DNA of 64,000 bases from Edaphobacter sp. 4G125 (GCF_014274685.1 NZ_CP060393.1:2229501-2293500); one strand, 5' to 3'. Positions 16,953-26,576 are shown, counted from the first letter of the stretch. Numbers and translations are program-made. The notes: generated from the letters alone by a model not told the origin.

Positions 16953-19643
16953 TTAGAGCTTTGGCTCAACCGGAGAAGTCGTAGTCGACGTTGCCGGTTG
17001 GGGCGAAGGAGTGGGCGTTGGTTCATCGATCGCAGGAGGGTTGGCCGTAGGTGGCGCTACAGGTGGAGCGACAGCCACCGGAGCGGCTTGCGGCGGCGGA
17101 GCAGGTGCTCGTGGAATCTGCACCGGCATATTCACAAGATTGGCGGATTCAGATTCGTCTCTCAGTTTGAGGTAAAAGCCCGATCGTGGAGGACGCGGAA
17201 TTGAAAGCGTGTCTCCAACGAATCCCTCCGGAACATCGACGGGATTGGTAAATGCAGCGTCCGATGCTAGTGAATCGACTAGGTAAAGGCCAGATCCAGT
17301 AAGAGTGCAAGCTGCGGCAGGATCGCTGGGGCAATGTATATCGTGGAATGTCGGAAGTCGTACCAAGGTGGCGAGAGGAATCCAGTCTCCGGCAGTCCCA
17401 TCGGGGCTGATGGCCCGAAGGCGCACCGGGCCAAAAGCTGAGGTCCCGAAGGCCTTGAGAGGGTCGAAAGTTCCGAGCACGGTGTGGGAGTTCTGAAGAA
17501 TCAGTCCGGAAGCTATCGTCAGAGATGTCCGGAGTGTCTCATCGGCATTTGCGATTTCAATCTTGCCGTTACGCGGAAAGGGCAGGGCGGAACGAAGCGA
17601 GAAGGTCAGCTTCTGGGTGATCGGGAGATCGTCGGGATTCGAAAGGTGAATCGGTGATGAAGCCGGAGTGGTGCTCCGACGCAGCATCGTTATCGACGGT
17701 CGAGGAGCATTGACGGTAAGGGGCAGGCTGAGCGTGCGACCGTCACGAAGGGCGACATGAGCCATGAGACGATCGCCGGCATGGACGTCGGGCGGTTGTG
17801 TCGCAAAGGGCAGGGCGAGTGTCAGGGTTTCGGTTTGTTGGTCTGCTCCTGCCGCTGGAGGAGGAGCAGAGGCAGGCTCCCCGGAAGGAGTGAAGGCCAT
17901 GCCGCCCAAAGTGAGCTTGTGAACCTGGTCCAGGTTCGTTCCCCTCAATGTTGCAGAGGCGTCTCCTGCATGAAAGGTTAGGGCCTCAAGTTGTGCTGGT
18001 TCAGAGAAGGTCTGAGCCGTAACCGCGGCAGTTGCAACTTCCCCATACTGATGGACATTCACATGGATGTCGCCAGGGTCGACAGATTTCAACGAAAGGC
18101 TGACATCCACGATATTTGGCCGGTCGGACTGCTTCCATTGGGCCTCGGTTTGACGTCCTGAGAAACGCTCGAAGGTGATGGACTGGACACATGCTGTCCC
18201 GCTAGAGCTCAGGGCAAGATGGTTCTCCCGGCCTATGATGAGAATGGAATCGTTAGCCAGCTTCCAGCTCGTGCCTGCGACATCCTGGAGAGGGAGCGTG
18301 GGACCGACAAAAGGATCAAACCCCCAGTACCCCGTGATCGTTCCGGTTACAGGAGTATTCGGCGCGCCAGGGTCGGTCGGCATTCGTGGTGCTGAAGGCT
18401 GTGAGGGCTTCGTGCTAGAGGCAGGAATGGAGTCTCCGTCAAGAGGGAGCGATTTGCGCTCGGAAGCGGAGGAGAGGACGAGCCCCCCTTTGAATGGATC
18501 AGGCGTTAGTGGGACGTCGGCGCGTGGAACGTTACTGCCATTGATGTGCAGAACAAGGTCATGTGCGAAGCCCGTGGAGAAGACCAGCGGAGCGCCTTCG
18601 ACGGGAAGGACGACATCCGGGCGTAATAAGCATGTAACGTACCTGGGGTTGGATGCCCGGAGCGGCGGAGGGGTCGCGTTCTGGATGGCAGGAAGCCCAA
18701 TGACGATGACCGATTTGGGGTTGTGGAACGATGGAGCGGTGTTAAGACGGAGATTCAGCTGTTCGTCCTGCGGAAATGCGATGGCAGGAATGTACTGGTA
18801 CTGGGCGGTGTGAAGATTGCCCATGAGGCGGACGAGATCAACCACTGCTCCGACATAAGCGCTATAGATCCCTCCGCCGGCGATCTGTGTGCTCGCAGCG
18901 GCTCCGATCAAAGCGGAGGTATCCGTTCTGGAGATCATGGATACGACTGTTTGCCCATGTCCATCATCAAGCAACGTTTGGGTTCCGCTCTGGGTAAGGC
19001 AGTTGTATTGTTGGTCGACAGGACGTGTGAAGCACTCCTGGTTTGGCCGTAGGCTCAGGGTACGAGCTAGCAGGGTGGAGTGTTCCTGAAGCGCTTTGGG
19101 GTCACTGGGGGGGACGAGTTTGATAGAAGCAAGGTATTTTTCGATACGGGCCTGCTCGAAGCCCGCTTCGGTGAGATCCTGGGAGGCGCGAACGAAGATT
19201 CCTGGACGCCCCTGGACCGCCGAGCGAAGGGTGCTGAAGTCGCCTCCTGTCTCGGGAGCGAGGAACAGCAACGCCTGCTGAGCCCCTTCAGGCACGGTGA
19301 TCGTGGCGCCCTCTTCACGGACTTTTTTATTCCAGGTTTCAATTTTGAAGAACCAGTTGCTGGGCGGAGGATTCGTGGTTCCGCGCAGAAACGCAGCCAC
19401 CAGAAGGTAGTGAACGGACTGGGTCCGAGGGAGGTCGGCAAAGAGCCAGAGCTTGTCACCCTCTTTGAGATTTGGAACAGCCGCGATGGGGAGCGTCTTT
19501 CCATCGCGGGTAACGCGAACATCAATGCGCGGTCCGCTCAGGTCAAAGCGGGCCTCTGCTCTCGCTAAAGAGGGGAGCGCGGCAGAAAACAAAACAATCA
19601 AGCCCGCAGATACAGCACGCAGGCGACCAAAAGATATTGCCAT
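16953..19643 (-). CDS. Large exported protein of unknown function with Pro-rich C-terminus
   Basis: 896 residues. The N-terminal signal peptide ends near LARAEA (about residue 31). I do not recognise a domain with certainty. The first half is predicted mixed alpha/beta, and the later part has repeated beta-sandwich-like blocks, for example one around EALTFHAGDASATLRGTNLDQVHKLTLGG-type text resembling IPT/Ig-like folds. The last 60 residues are Pro/Ala/Thr-rich (APPPQAAPVAVAPPVAPP) and look like a flexible linker to an envelope component. Three cysteines (CFTRP, NCLTQ, CLLRP) lie in the middle. It is encoded downstream of an ABC ATPase and MacA-like adaptor on the same strand, but about 600 bases separate them. 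Function unknown. Confidence 0.8.
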   Translation of the reverse strand: MAISFGRLRAVSAGLIVLFSAALPSLARAEARFDLSGPRIDVRVTRDGKTLPIAAVPNLKEGDKLWLFADLPRTQSVHYLLVAAFLRGTTNPPPSNWFFKIETWNKKVREEGATITVPEGAQQALLFLAPETGGDFSTLRSAVQGRPGIFVRASQDLTEAGFEQARIEKYLASIKLVPPSDPKALQEHSTLLARTLSLRPNQECFTRPVDQQYNCLTQSGTQTLLDDGHGQTVVSMISRTDTSALIGAAASTQIAGGGIYSAYVGAVVDLVRLMGNLHTAQYQYIPAIAFPQDEQLNLRLNTAPSFHNPKSVIVIGLPAIQNATPPPLRASNPRYVTCLLRPDVVLPVEGAPLVFSTGFAHDLVLHINGSNVPRADVPLTPDPFKGGLVLSSASERKSLPLDGDSIPASSTKPSQPSAPRMPTDPGAPNTPVTGTITGYWGFDPFVGPTLPLQDVAGTSWKLANDSILIIGRENHLALSSSGTACVQSITFERFSGRQTEAQWKQSDRPNIVDVSLSLKSVDPGDIHVNVHQYGEVATAAVTAQTFSEPAQLEALTFHAGDASATLRGTNLDQVHKLTLGGMAFTPSGEPASAPPPAAGADQQTETLTLALPFATQPPDVHAGDRLMAHVALRDGRTLSLPLTVNAPRPSITMLRRSTTPASSPIHLSNPDDLPITQKLTFSLRSALPFPRNGKIEIANADETLRTSLTIASGLILQNSHTVLGTFDPLKAFGTSAFGPVRLRAISPDGTAGDWIPLATLVRLPTFHDIHCPSDPAAACTLTGSGLYLVDSLASDAAFTNPVDVPEGFVGDTLSIPRPPRSGFYLKLRDESESANLVNMPVQIPRAPAPPPQAAPVAVAPPVAPPTANPPAIDEPTPTPSPQPATSTTTSPVEPKL

Positions 19644-19862
19644 AACTCTATTTTAGACGGCTATAACAGCGGAACCGGATCACTCGTTTAGACACCCGAT
19701 ATAGGGGGAATCGATTTGGTTCATTCCGCAGTGGTTACGGAATCAGGGATGAATGTCCTACGTCCGTAAAATACGGGTATAACGGCATCCAAGCTGTATC
19801 GACATAATTCCGTGCTTTCATCACGGATGGAGAACCAAGCCCCCAAAGAACTTTGGAGTGGG

Positions 19863-20082
19863 CCCCCTCCCCCCTATTTTTGCGCAAAGTATTCGAATCA
19901 TTGCAGTTAGTGTTATACCGGTATTCCAAGGGTGCAAGAAAAGTCCCCGGCTTGAAGCCGGGGACTTTATATATGTCTATTTTAGAAGAGGAGAAGGGGT
20001 AGATTTGCAAAATCGATGAAGCCTATTTTAGGTGTGTTTTGTTGTAGATACGGGTGATTCGCAGTTATGTGGGGCTTGACAG
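19863..20082. repeat. Dispersed intergenic repeat, copy A
   Basis: About 220 bases sharing five ordered blocks with 50042-50271: CCCCCTCCCCCCT (19863), CAAAGTATTC (19885), TCTATTTTAG (19976), GATTTGCAA (20002) and GTGGGGCTTGACAG (20069). Spacing between blocks is nearly the same in both copies. Copy A contains an extra strong hairpin (19940-19968). It lies between the ABC ATPase gene end and the 896-residue protein gene. Confidence 0.7.
19940..19968 (-). terminator. Strong hairpin, probable terminator for the ABC/adaptor genes
   Basis: Perfect inverted repeat with 14-base arms (AAAGTCCCCGGCTT and its complement) around a single central base, so the functional loop is a few bases larger. It lies about 280 bases after the ABC ATPase stop codon. 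T-runs are short on both sides, so it may instead be a structural part of the repeat. Confidence 0.55.
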
Positions 20083-20153
20083 GTATTGTTCCGGTTCTTG
20101 GAATTGGCGCAATGTGGAGATTGCATCAACGTCGATGTTCCAGATCGCGAACA

Positions 20154-20212
20154 GCAGATTCCTCTTCCTTCGACTTCGTTCAGAGGACGGAAATGACGGC
20201 CACAGACGATAC
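20154..20212. repeat. Second dispersed intergenic repeat (TTCGACTTCGTTCAG type)
   Basis: Sequence with AGCAGATTCCT followed by CCTTCGACTTCGTTCAG and GGAAATGACGGC. Related pieces occur at 51294-51310 (AGCAGATTCCTTTCGG) and 51438-51492 (CCTTCGACTTCG ... TTCGTTCAGGATGACAC). It is non-coding in all places, next to gene 3' ends. Confidence 0.45.
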
Positions 20213-20247
20213 GACGAAGGAGATCCGATGCAATTTGTGGATACAGA

Positions 20248-21003
20248 CTAACTGTTACGAAGGCGCCCTGAAGCCTGGTCGCTGGCAATGACGCCGTCGC
20301 GGATAGTAACGACGCGATGCGCGAATTCGGCGATGTCGGGTTCGTGGGTGACGAGGACGATGGTGTTGCCCTTGGAGTGCAGCTCATCGAACAGAGCCAT
20401 AATCTCATCGCCGGTTTTGGAGTCCAGGTTTCCGGTGGGCTCGTCGGCGAGGATGATGGAGGGATTGTTGACGAGGGCGCGCGCGATGGCGACACGCTGA
20501 CGCTGACCACCGGAGAGTTCGTTTGGCTTGTGCAACATACGAGTGCCGAGGCCGACATTCTCAAGTGCGGTCTTGGCGCGGGTTTCTCGTTCGGCGGCCG
20601 GAGTCCCGTTGTAGATGAGGGGAAGCTCGACGTTATGGAGTGCAGTCGCACGGGCGAGCAGATTGAAGGTCTGAAAGACGAAGCCGATCTCCTTATTTCG
20701 GATACGGGCAAGCTCGTCATCGTTGAGCTCGGAGACATCGTGTCCGTTGAGCCAATACTTCCCTTGCGAGGGTGAATCGAGGCAGCCGATGAGGTTCATC
20801 AGCGTTGATTTTCCAGAGCCGGACGGTCCCATGATCGCGACATATTCGTTGTGGCGGATGCGGAGATTTACGCCGCGGAGGGCGTGGACCTCCTGATCGC
20901 CCATCTCATAGGTCTTCCAGAGATTGTCAGTGACGATGACATCGCCGGGACGTGGCCCGTCGGCGTTGCTGACAGCGGTTTCGACTGCGGTTTCGATGGC
21001 CAT
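20248..21003 (-). CDS. ABC transporter ATP-binding protein (MacB/LolD-type)
   Basis: 251 residues, cytoplasmic ATPase. Walker [10 protein letters not shown] at residues 59-67, Q-loop FVFQTFNLL, signature [15 protein letters not shown], Walker [15 protein letters not shown]-loop VTHEPD. The sequence groups with the LolD/FtsE/MacB class that couples to FtsX-fold permeases. It sits 110 bases after a MacA-like adaptor gene on the same strand, so a MacAB-like tripartite system acting on envelope substrates is likely. The FtsX-type permease that should follow is not present in the window. The start has GGAGA about 6 bases upstream. Confidence 0.93.
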   Translation of the reverse strand: MAIETAVETAVSNADGPRPGDVIVTDNLWKTYEMGDQEVHALRGVNLRIRHNEYVAIMGPSGSGKSTLMNLIGCLDSPSQGKYWLNGHDVSELNDDELARIRNKEIGFVFQTFNLLARATALHNVELPLIYNGTPAAERETRAKTALENVGLGTRMLHKPNELSGGQRQRVAIARALVNNPSIILADEPTGNLDSKTGDEIMALFDELHSKGNTIVLVTHEPDIAEFAHRVVTIRDGVIASDQASGRLRNS

Positions 21004-21113
21004 CCGATTCTCCGGTACTTGCTTCTGGCACTAGAATAGTACGTTTCTTATAGATACGTCGCCGCGGACGCCTAGGTTCCGTAACGGCGGTTCCTGTGGC
21101 GGCCGGTTGAGGA

Positions 21114-22514
21114 CTAATTCGCTGTTGTGGCCGTCTCAGGAGTGTTGTCCCGTTTGATGAGCGTTCCGCTCTTCAGCGAGCGAAGAGTCTTATAGCGACC
21201 GGTTACGATTTCGTCTCCCTGTTTCAAGCCGTTAAGGACCTCGATATCCGTTGCCCCGGTAATCCCTGTAGTAACGGGAACGAAGATCGCTCGGAGCTTT
21301 TTGCGTTCATTCCGCAATACATAAACTCCCTGAACCGTCTGGCCCTTTCCAGCAGCCGGAGTGGTGCTGGCCGCAACGCCGCTGGCCCCCGGAGTCTTTC
21401 CATTGTTCTGTTCCAAGGCCTTTTCCGTCGCCGGATTGCGTTGGACGAGCGCCTGGATCGGAATGGTTAAGGCGTCGGACTTATGTGCGGTGGTGATCTT
21501 CGCTGTTGCGGAGAGACCGGGCTTGAGGTCTCCGGATGCTTCATCCAAGGTCACTACGACCTTGAAGTCCTTGGCCTCTTCGGTGCCGGTGGTGGATTGC
21601 GAGGTCGCCAGACCCGTTGTGCGAAGGAGAGCCTGATCGCCGACCTCGGTCACGTGTCCCTTGAAGATTCGGCCGGGCAGGGCATCAACTGTTACGTCAA
21701 CGGGTTGGTCGAGCCTGACGTTGACGATATCGGTTTCGTCCACTTTGACCTCGGCGGTGATCACCGACATGTCGGCGAGTGTCATCAAGGTGGACCCCTC
21801 AGCGTTCTGGATACCAACGACGACCGTCTCGCCCTCTCGAACAGGAACGTTGGTGACTAGTGCATCGAAAGGGGCGCGGCTCTGGGTGAGCCCGAGAGAG
21901 TACGTATTGCCACGAAGGGTAGCAACGGCTTGGGCGACATGTCCATGGGCCGAGGCTGTTTGAGCTTTGGCCTGAGCGACAGCGGCTTCGCGCTGTTGCA
22001 AGGTGGCGGAAGAGACGTCGTAGGCGGCTTTCTTGGCGTCATAGTCCTGTTTTGCGATCAGCTGATCGTCGTAGAGGGCTTTGGCTCGTTCGTAATCGAA
22101 ACGCTTCTGAACAAGGTCGGCCTTGGCCTGAACGACATTGGCTTCGGCGGTGCGCTCAGCAGCGATATAGGATTGGACGTCGGTTCTGGAAGCAGCGATG
22201 GTAGCGTTCTGCGCCTGAACTGCGGAGGCGGGCTGCTCGCTTTCAACCGTGGCAACGAGTTGGCCTTTTCTTACACGATCCCCTTCTTTAACGTAAAGGT
22301 GCGTGATTCGACCGAAGGCGGTGGCTCCCACGTTGACGTAGGTTTTGGGTTTGATCTGACCCGTACCGTTGACGACGGAGACGAGGTCCTGACGAACGGC
22401 ATGCCCGGTAGCAACCTTCGTGACAGAACTCTGGCTATGAAGAATGCTGCCAATGATAACGCCTGCGAAGACCAGGACGGCGACTGCAATCAGAACAATC
22501 TTTTTGAGGCTCAT
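21114..22514 (-). CDS. MacA-like periplasmic adaptor (HlyD/RND family)
   Basis: 466 residues. One N-terminal membrane anchor (about 5-25), a barrel-sandwich/lipoyl half motif (YVNVGATAFGRITHLYVKEGDRVRKGQLVATVES), a long alpha-helical hairpin (about 90-190, AERTAEANVVQAKADLVQKR...), the second lipoyl half (GLTQSRAPFDALVTNVPVREGETVV), and beta-barrel and membrane-proximal domains to the C-terminus. A low-complexity Ala/Thr/Gly linker (about 365-390) interrupts the membrane-proximal domain. This family bridges an inner-membrane pump and a TolC-type channel. It is encoded upstream of the ABC ATPase, which supports a MacAB-like pump. The divergent gene encodes a GWxTD protein. Confidence 0.92.
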   Translation of the reverse strand: MSLKKIVLIAVAVLVFAGVIIGSILHSQSSVTKVATGHAVRQDLVSVVNGTGQIKPKTYVNVGATAFGRITHLYVKEGDRVRKGQLVATVESEQPASAVQAQNATIAASRTDVQSYIAAERTAEANVVQAKADLVQKRFDYERAKALYDDQLIAKQDYDAKKAAYDVSSATLQQREAAVAQAKAQTASAHGHVAQAVATLRGNTYSLGLTQSRAPFDALVTNVPVREGETVVVGIQNAEGSTLMTLADMSVITAEVKVDETDIVNVRLDQPVDVTVDALPGRIFKGHVTEVGDQALLRTTGLATSQSTTGTEEAKDFKVVVTLDEASGDLKPGLSATAKITTAHKSDALTIPIQALVQRNPATEKALEQNNGKTPGASGVAASTTPAAGKGQTVQGVYVLRNERKKLRAIFVPVTTGITGATDIEVLNGLKQGDEIVTGRYKTLRSLKSGTLIKRDNTPETATTAN

Positions 22515-22797
22515 CGTTGCTTTCTCTGCGTCTCTTTCGCGGTTGCCGGGAGGCGCTTTTATGGGAAATGTTTAACCGAAGATACGGAGCTCGGACTTCT
22601 CCTGTTCCCGGTTTTTTCGTGGTCCAAATGTAAATACTTCAGAGGTTACGGGTGCCACGGCCACATTAACAACGTCTAAAAGGAAATGTTTAGGTGCGCC
22701 TGATGATATCAGGGTTCCAAAGTATGGTTCCACAGCTTGTAACGGGGGTGTAACCCGCTCTACAATACAGGTTGGTATCAGGAGTATTTCCAGCACT

Positions 22798-24525
22798 ATG
22801 ACCAGCTCGCGGCATGTAGTTTGTGGTACGGCTTTCCTTTCCTTGGTGTTGTGTGGGGCGTGGATACTGCCGGCCCAGGCGCAAAGTTCGCAGGGTGATG
22901 TGAAACAGGGAGCTCCAGTAGAGGAGAAGCCCGATCCGCTGAAGCGGCAGCCAAGCGATAAGGAGCGTTTCGCTCAGCAGAAGGCGCTGCGTCAGGAGTT
23001 GAAAGGCGTCTATAAGAAGTGGCTGGATGAGGACGTTCGGTGGATCATCACCGATCAGGAGATGCAGGCGTTCAAACATCTCTCGAATGATGAGGAACGC
23101 GACCAGTTTATTGAGCAGTTCTGGCTACGCCGCAATCCAAATCCTGACTCCCCGGACAATGAATACCGCGACGAGCATTACCGACGCATTGCGTATGCTA
23201 ACGAGCACTTTGCGGCTGGCAAGCCGGGATGGAAGACGGACCGCGGTCATATTTACATTGCTTACGGCAAGCCGGATTCAATTGATTCGCACCCAAGCGG
23301 CGGCAATTACGAGCGCCCCATGGATGAGGGGGGTGGTAATACCTCAACCTATCCATTCGAGGTCTGGCACTATCGGTATCTTCAAGGCATTGGTGACAAC
23401 ATCGACATTGAGTTTGTCGACACCTGCATGTGCGGCGACTACCACATGACCATCGACCGTTCTGAGAAGGACGCGTTGAAGTACGTTCCCGGAGCCGGTG
23501 CAACGCTCTACGAGCAGATGGGAATGGCGGAAAAGAAGGACCGATTTACCGGCGGCGGCCTGGAGCAGTTGGGAACTGGGCCGATGTCGACGATGAACCA
23601 GTCGAAGCAGTTCGATCGTCTGAACCAGTATGCCAAGCTGATGGCGGCTCCGGAGATCAAGTTCAAGGACCTGGAAGCCTATATGGTGAGCTCGAAGATT
23701 CTCACCGGGCCTCCTTTCCTGTTTGATGTCCGCACCGACTACGTCAAGGTGACCAACGATACGGTTCTGGTCCCGATTACACTGCAGATTCGTAACAAAG
23801 ACATCACCTTCCAAAATAAGGACGGAGTCGCGACGGGAACGGTCAATATTCTGGGACGCGTTTCTAACTTGAATCATCGTGTAATTCAACCCTTTGAAGA
23901 TACGGTGCAGGTACAGGTTCCCAGCGAGCTTTTGGGACGGACCCAGAACAACGCTTCGGTGTATTGGAAGTCGATTCCGCTGCGTCCAGGCTTGTACAAG
24001 ATCGATATAGTGATCAAGGACGTCAATAACCCTGATCACATCGGACGGTGGCAGCGCAGCATTAATGTTCCGAAGTACGATGACGACCGCTTAGCCGCAT
24101 CCTCGTTGATCTTGGCTGATCAGATGGAACGGGTACCTTCGAAGGACATTGGTGCCGGTAACTTCGTCATTGGGAACACTCGGATTCGCCCGCGCGTTTC
24201 GTCGGGAGGGACGCAGCCTGTGACGTTCCACCGCGATCAGAGCTTGAACTTCTGGATGCAGGTGTATAACCTCGGAATCGACGAAAAGAGCAAGAAGAAC
24301 GACGCGACGATTGAGTACCAGGTGACGAATCTGGGTAACAACCAGACAATCCTTGAAACTCAGGAGTCGACGACCAAGACGAATCCGAATGCAGATCAGG
24401 TCACTCTGGAGCGGTCGATGCCATTGACCAGCTTGGAGCCTGGAAAGTATCAGATCACCATCAAAGTCAATGATGGGATCTCCAAACAGCAGATCGCAGA
24501 GTCTGCGCCGTTTGTAGTAGATTGA
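22798..24525 (+). CDS. GWxTD domain-containing exported protein
   Basis: 575 residues with a signal peptide (LSLVLCGAWILPAQAQ). The defining GWxTD motif is GWKTDRG at residues 144-150, in a domain rich in aromatic and charged residues (about 60-230: WLDEDVRWIITDQEMQAF, RNPNPDSPDNEYRDEHYRR, HIYIAYGKPD). A long C-terminal beta-sandwich region (about 290-575) follows. GWxTD proteins are widespread in Acidobacteriota and Bacteroidota, and their biochemical role is not established. The next gene on the same strand encodes a probable outer-membrane protein, and the two may act together at the cell envelope. Confidence 0.9.
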   Translation: MTSSRHVVCGTAFLSLVLCGAWILPAQAQSSQGDVKQGAPVEEKPDPLKRQPSDKERFAQQKALRQELKGVYKKWLDEDVRWIITDQEMQAFKHLSNDEERDQFIEQFWLRRNPNPDSPDNEYRDEHYRRIAYANEHFAAGKPGWKTDRGHIYIAYGKPDSIDSHPSGGNYERPMDEGGGNTSTYPFEVWHYRYLQGIGDNIDIEFVDTCMCGDYHMTIDRSEKDALKYVPGAGATLYEQMGMAEKKDRFTGGGLEQLGTGPMSTMNQSKQFDRLNQYAKLMAAPEIKFKDLEAYMVSSKILTGPPFLFDVRTDYVKVTNDTVLVPITLQIRNKDITFQNKDGVATGTVNILGRVSNLNHRVIQPFEDTVQVQVPSELLGRTQNNASVYWKSIPLRPGLYKIDIVIKDVNNPDHIGRWQRSINVPKYDDDRLAASSLILADQMERVPSKDIGAGNFVIGNTRIRPRVSSGGTQPVTFHRDQSLNFWMQVYNLGIDEKSKKNDATIEYQVTNLGNNQTILETQESTTKTNPNADQVTLERSMPLTSLEPGKYQITIKVNDGISKQQIAESAPFVVD

Positions 24526-24669
24526 TTCGCTGTAAAGCGAATCCTGTTTTCGGGAGGCGACACGGTTTACGCAGATATCAGCAGGTGTAAACCGGTCCTT
24601 GGTGCTATCTTTTGATGCTGCTCTCGGTTTAGAGAGGGTGTATTTTGAGGACCAGCCTCCGACGCCCAG

Positions 24670-26418
24670 GTGCTTAATACGGTGCAACGAATTCGATTGA
24701 AGATCCCGATGCTGGCAGGAATGGTTCTGGCGATCTCGCTGCGTGGATGGGCAGCGGTTCCTGCTGCTGTGTCTGGAGTGGTCCGCGATGCGCAAGGAGT
24801 GGTTCAGATGGGCGCCTTGGTTCAGGTTGTGGGCGCCGATTCGAGCATTCTGGGAACAGCGTTTACGGATCTTCATGGGCGATATTTGATCGCTAATCTT
24901 CTTCCTGGAAGATACGATGTGCGTGCTTCTGCCGCGATGTTTGTTCCAGCCATGCGCGGCAATCTGCAACTGAGACCGGGAGCTAGAGCGGTCGTAAATT
25001 TAACGATGAACGCGATCTTCGACGCGGCGTCATGGATTCCTGCAGAACGTCGCAAGGCCGATGAGCCGAAAGACGATTGGACTTGGACGCTGCGATCCGT
25101 AGCCAATAAGCCGATTTTGCGCGTCTTCGATGAGAACGGCGATGTCGTGATGGCTTCATCCAGCGCGGCCGAACAGTCTCGCACCTCCGACAAGGCCAGA
25201 GCGTCGGTTTCTTCAGGAGACGGAGCTTTCGGGGCTGGTGGAATCCATAATGTGTTTCAGATCGATCGCTCGATGCCGGATGGTTCCGATGTACAAATCC
25301 GAGCCGATATTGGAGCACGGACGGGGCCGTACTTGCAGGCACCCTCTACTTCTCTGCAGGCCGGGTATCAAAGAAAATTAGGTTTTTCTGGTGCAGGAAG
25401 GCTGGTTACGAGTTATCAGTCGCATCCGGAGATGGTCGGAACCGGAGGCGCTGCGGGATTGGAGGCAATTCAGCTTGCTTCGGCTGAGAAGACTGAGCTT
25501 GGCGATGCTGTAGACCTTGAAGTTGGTGGCACGGTTTATGTAGTCCGCGGTCCCGCATATGCCATGGCTTCGCGCCCCTTTCTGAAGGTGACGGCGCACC
25601 CTGTAAAAGGGTGGGATGCAGGATACAAGATGGCCACGTCGCGCGACCTCCAATCCTTTCAAGGACTGGATACTGTTGAATTGGAGCTTCCTGTTGCCGT
25701 AATGGAACAAGGGCGAATGCGGATGGAGAGTGGCCTGCATCAAGAGCTCTCATTGGGCCATAAGACGGGCCGTGGCATGATCCAGGTCTCCTATTACAAG
25801 GACAATCTCGAACGGACGATGCTTTCTGGAGGAGGAACGCTAACTCGAAGCGATCTGACTGCTGCGGCATTAGCTGGCTCGACTGCAAACGGCATGGTTG
25901 CAGATACTGCGACGGGCTCTTTCCGTATGCTCGGGACGGGATACTCCTCGCAAGGAGTCAACCTTCTCATGACGGAGCCTATCACGCCGGCCTTATGGGT
26001 TGCCGTGGAATACAGCACAGGGAATGCACTGGCGGCTCCTGAAGGGAAACGGCCGATGCATCTGGAGAGCGTCTCCACCGAACTGAAGTCGAAGGCAACG
26101 CAGTCGGCAACGATTGCGCTGAAAGGTCGCGTGATTCACAGTGGAACCCAGGTTCGTGCATCGTATCGCTGGCAGCCTGAGGGTACGGTAACGGCCGTCA
26201 ATCCATTTGCCGCCTTTAGCGATCAGGCGTATCTGAGTTTCCTGATTCGTCAGCCCATCCGTTGCAGGGGAGTGTTCCCGAATGGACTTGAAGCAACGGT
26301 GGATATTACCAACTTATTGGAACAGGGATACAGGCCCGTACTTTCGAAGGATGGAAGGACGCTTTTCCTGGCTCAGACTCCACGAATGATTCAAGCTGGG
26401 CTGGCGTTCAATTTCTAG
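24670..26418 (+). CDS. Carboxypeptidase-regulatory-domain outer-membrane protein
   Basis: 582 residues, GTG start. An N-terminal signal-like helix (PMLAGMVLAISLRGWAA) precedes a carboxypeptidase-regulatory-like domain (about 31-115: AVSGVVRDAQGVVQMGALVQV... LHGRYLIANLLPGRYDVRASA). The remaining 450 residues show alternating hydrophobic strands with Gly/aromatic turns. The protein ends in AGLAFNF, a terminal Phe as in beta-barrel proteins inserted by BamA. No TonB plug domain is evident, so it resembles a shortened Oar-like receptor or a carrier-type barrel. It lies 144 bases after the GWxTD gene. Function unknown. Confidence 0.75.
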   Translation: MLNTVQRIRLKIPMLAGMVLAISLRGWAAVPAAVSGVVRDAQGVVQMGALVQVVGADSSILGTAFTDLHGRYLIANLLPGRYDVRASAAMFVPAMRGNLQLRPGARAVVNLTMNAIFDAASWIPAERRKADEPKDDWTWTLRSVANKPILRVFDENGDVVMASSSAAEQSRTSDKARASVSSGDGAFGAGGIHNVFQIDRSMPDGSDVQIRADIGARTGPYLQAPSTSLQAGYQRKLGFSGAGRLVTSYQSHPEMVGTGGAAGLEAIQLASAEKTELGDAVDLEVGGTVYVVRGPAYAMASRPFLKVTAHPVKGWDAGYKMATSRDLQSFQGLDTVELELPVAVMEQGRMRMESGLHQELSLGHKTGRGMIQVSYYKDNLERTMLSGGGTLTRSDLTAAALAGSTANGMVADTATGSFRMLGTGYSSQGVNLLMTEPITPALWVAVEYSTGNALAAPEGKRPMHLESVSTELKSKATQSATIALKGRVIHSGTQVRASYRWQPEGTVTAVNPFAAFSDQAYLSFLIRQPIRCRGVFPNGLEATVDITNLLEQGYRPVLSKDGRTLFLAQTPRMIQAGLAFNF

Positions 26419-26506
26419 GCACTGGCTGACAGTGATGGAGCTGACCTCTGTTAGAGCAACAAGAGGCGGGCGATTTCCACAAAATCTAAGCACTGAACCA
26501 ATCGCA

Positions 26507-26537
26507 AAGTGGGACCTCAGATTCTGAGGTCCCACTT
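26507..26537. terminator. Bidirectional terminator
   Basis: Perfect 14-bp arms AAGTGGGACCTCAG (26507-26520) and CTGAGGTCCCACTT (26524-26537) with a three-base loop, between two convergent genes. Confidence 0.8.
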
Positions 26538-26576
26538 GCTTTGCAATTTGATTTTCTTCCAATCCGTGTTGGGCGA

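Noticed and set aside
20028..20738. A 236-codon minus-strand frame rich in Ser, Pro and Thr over the ABC ATPase gene
   Set aside because: It lies in another frame of the clear ATPase gene, has low-complexity composition and no ribosome-binding site or family resemblance.
21930..22679. A 249-codon plus-strand frame opposite the MacA-like gene
   Set aside because: Antisense shadow of a strong adaptor gene and extends into its promoter; no family resemblance.
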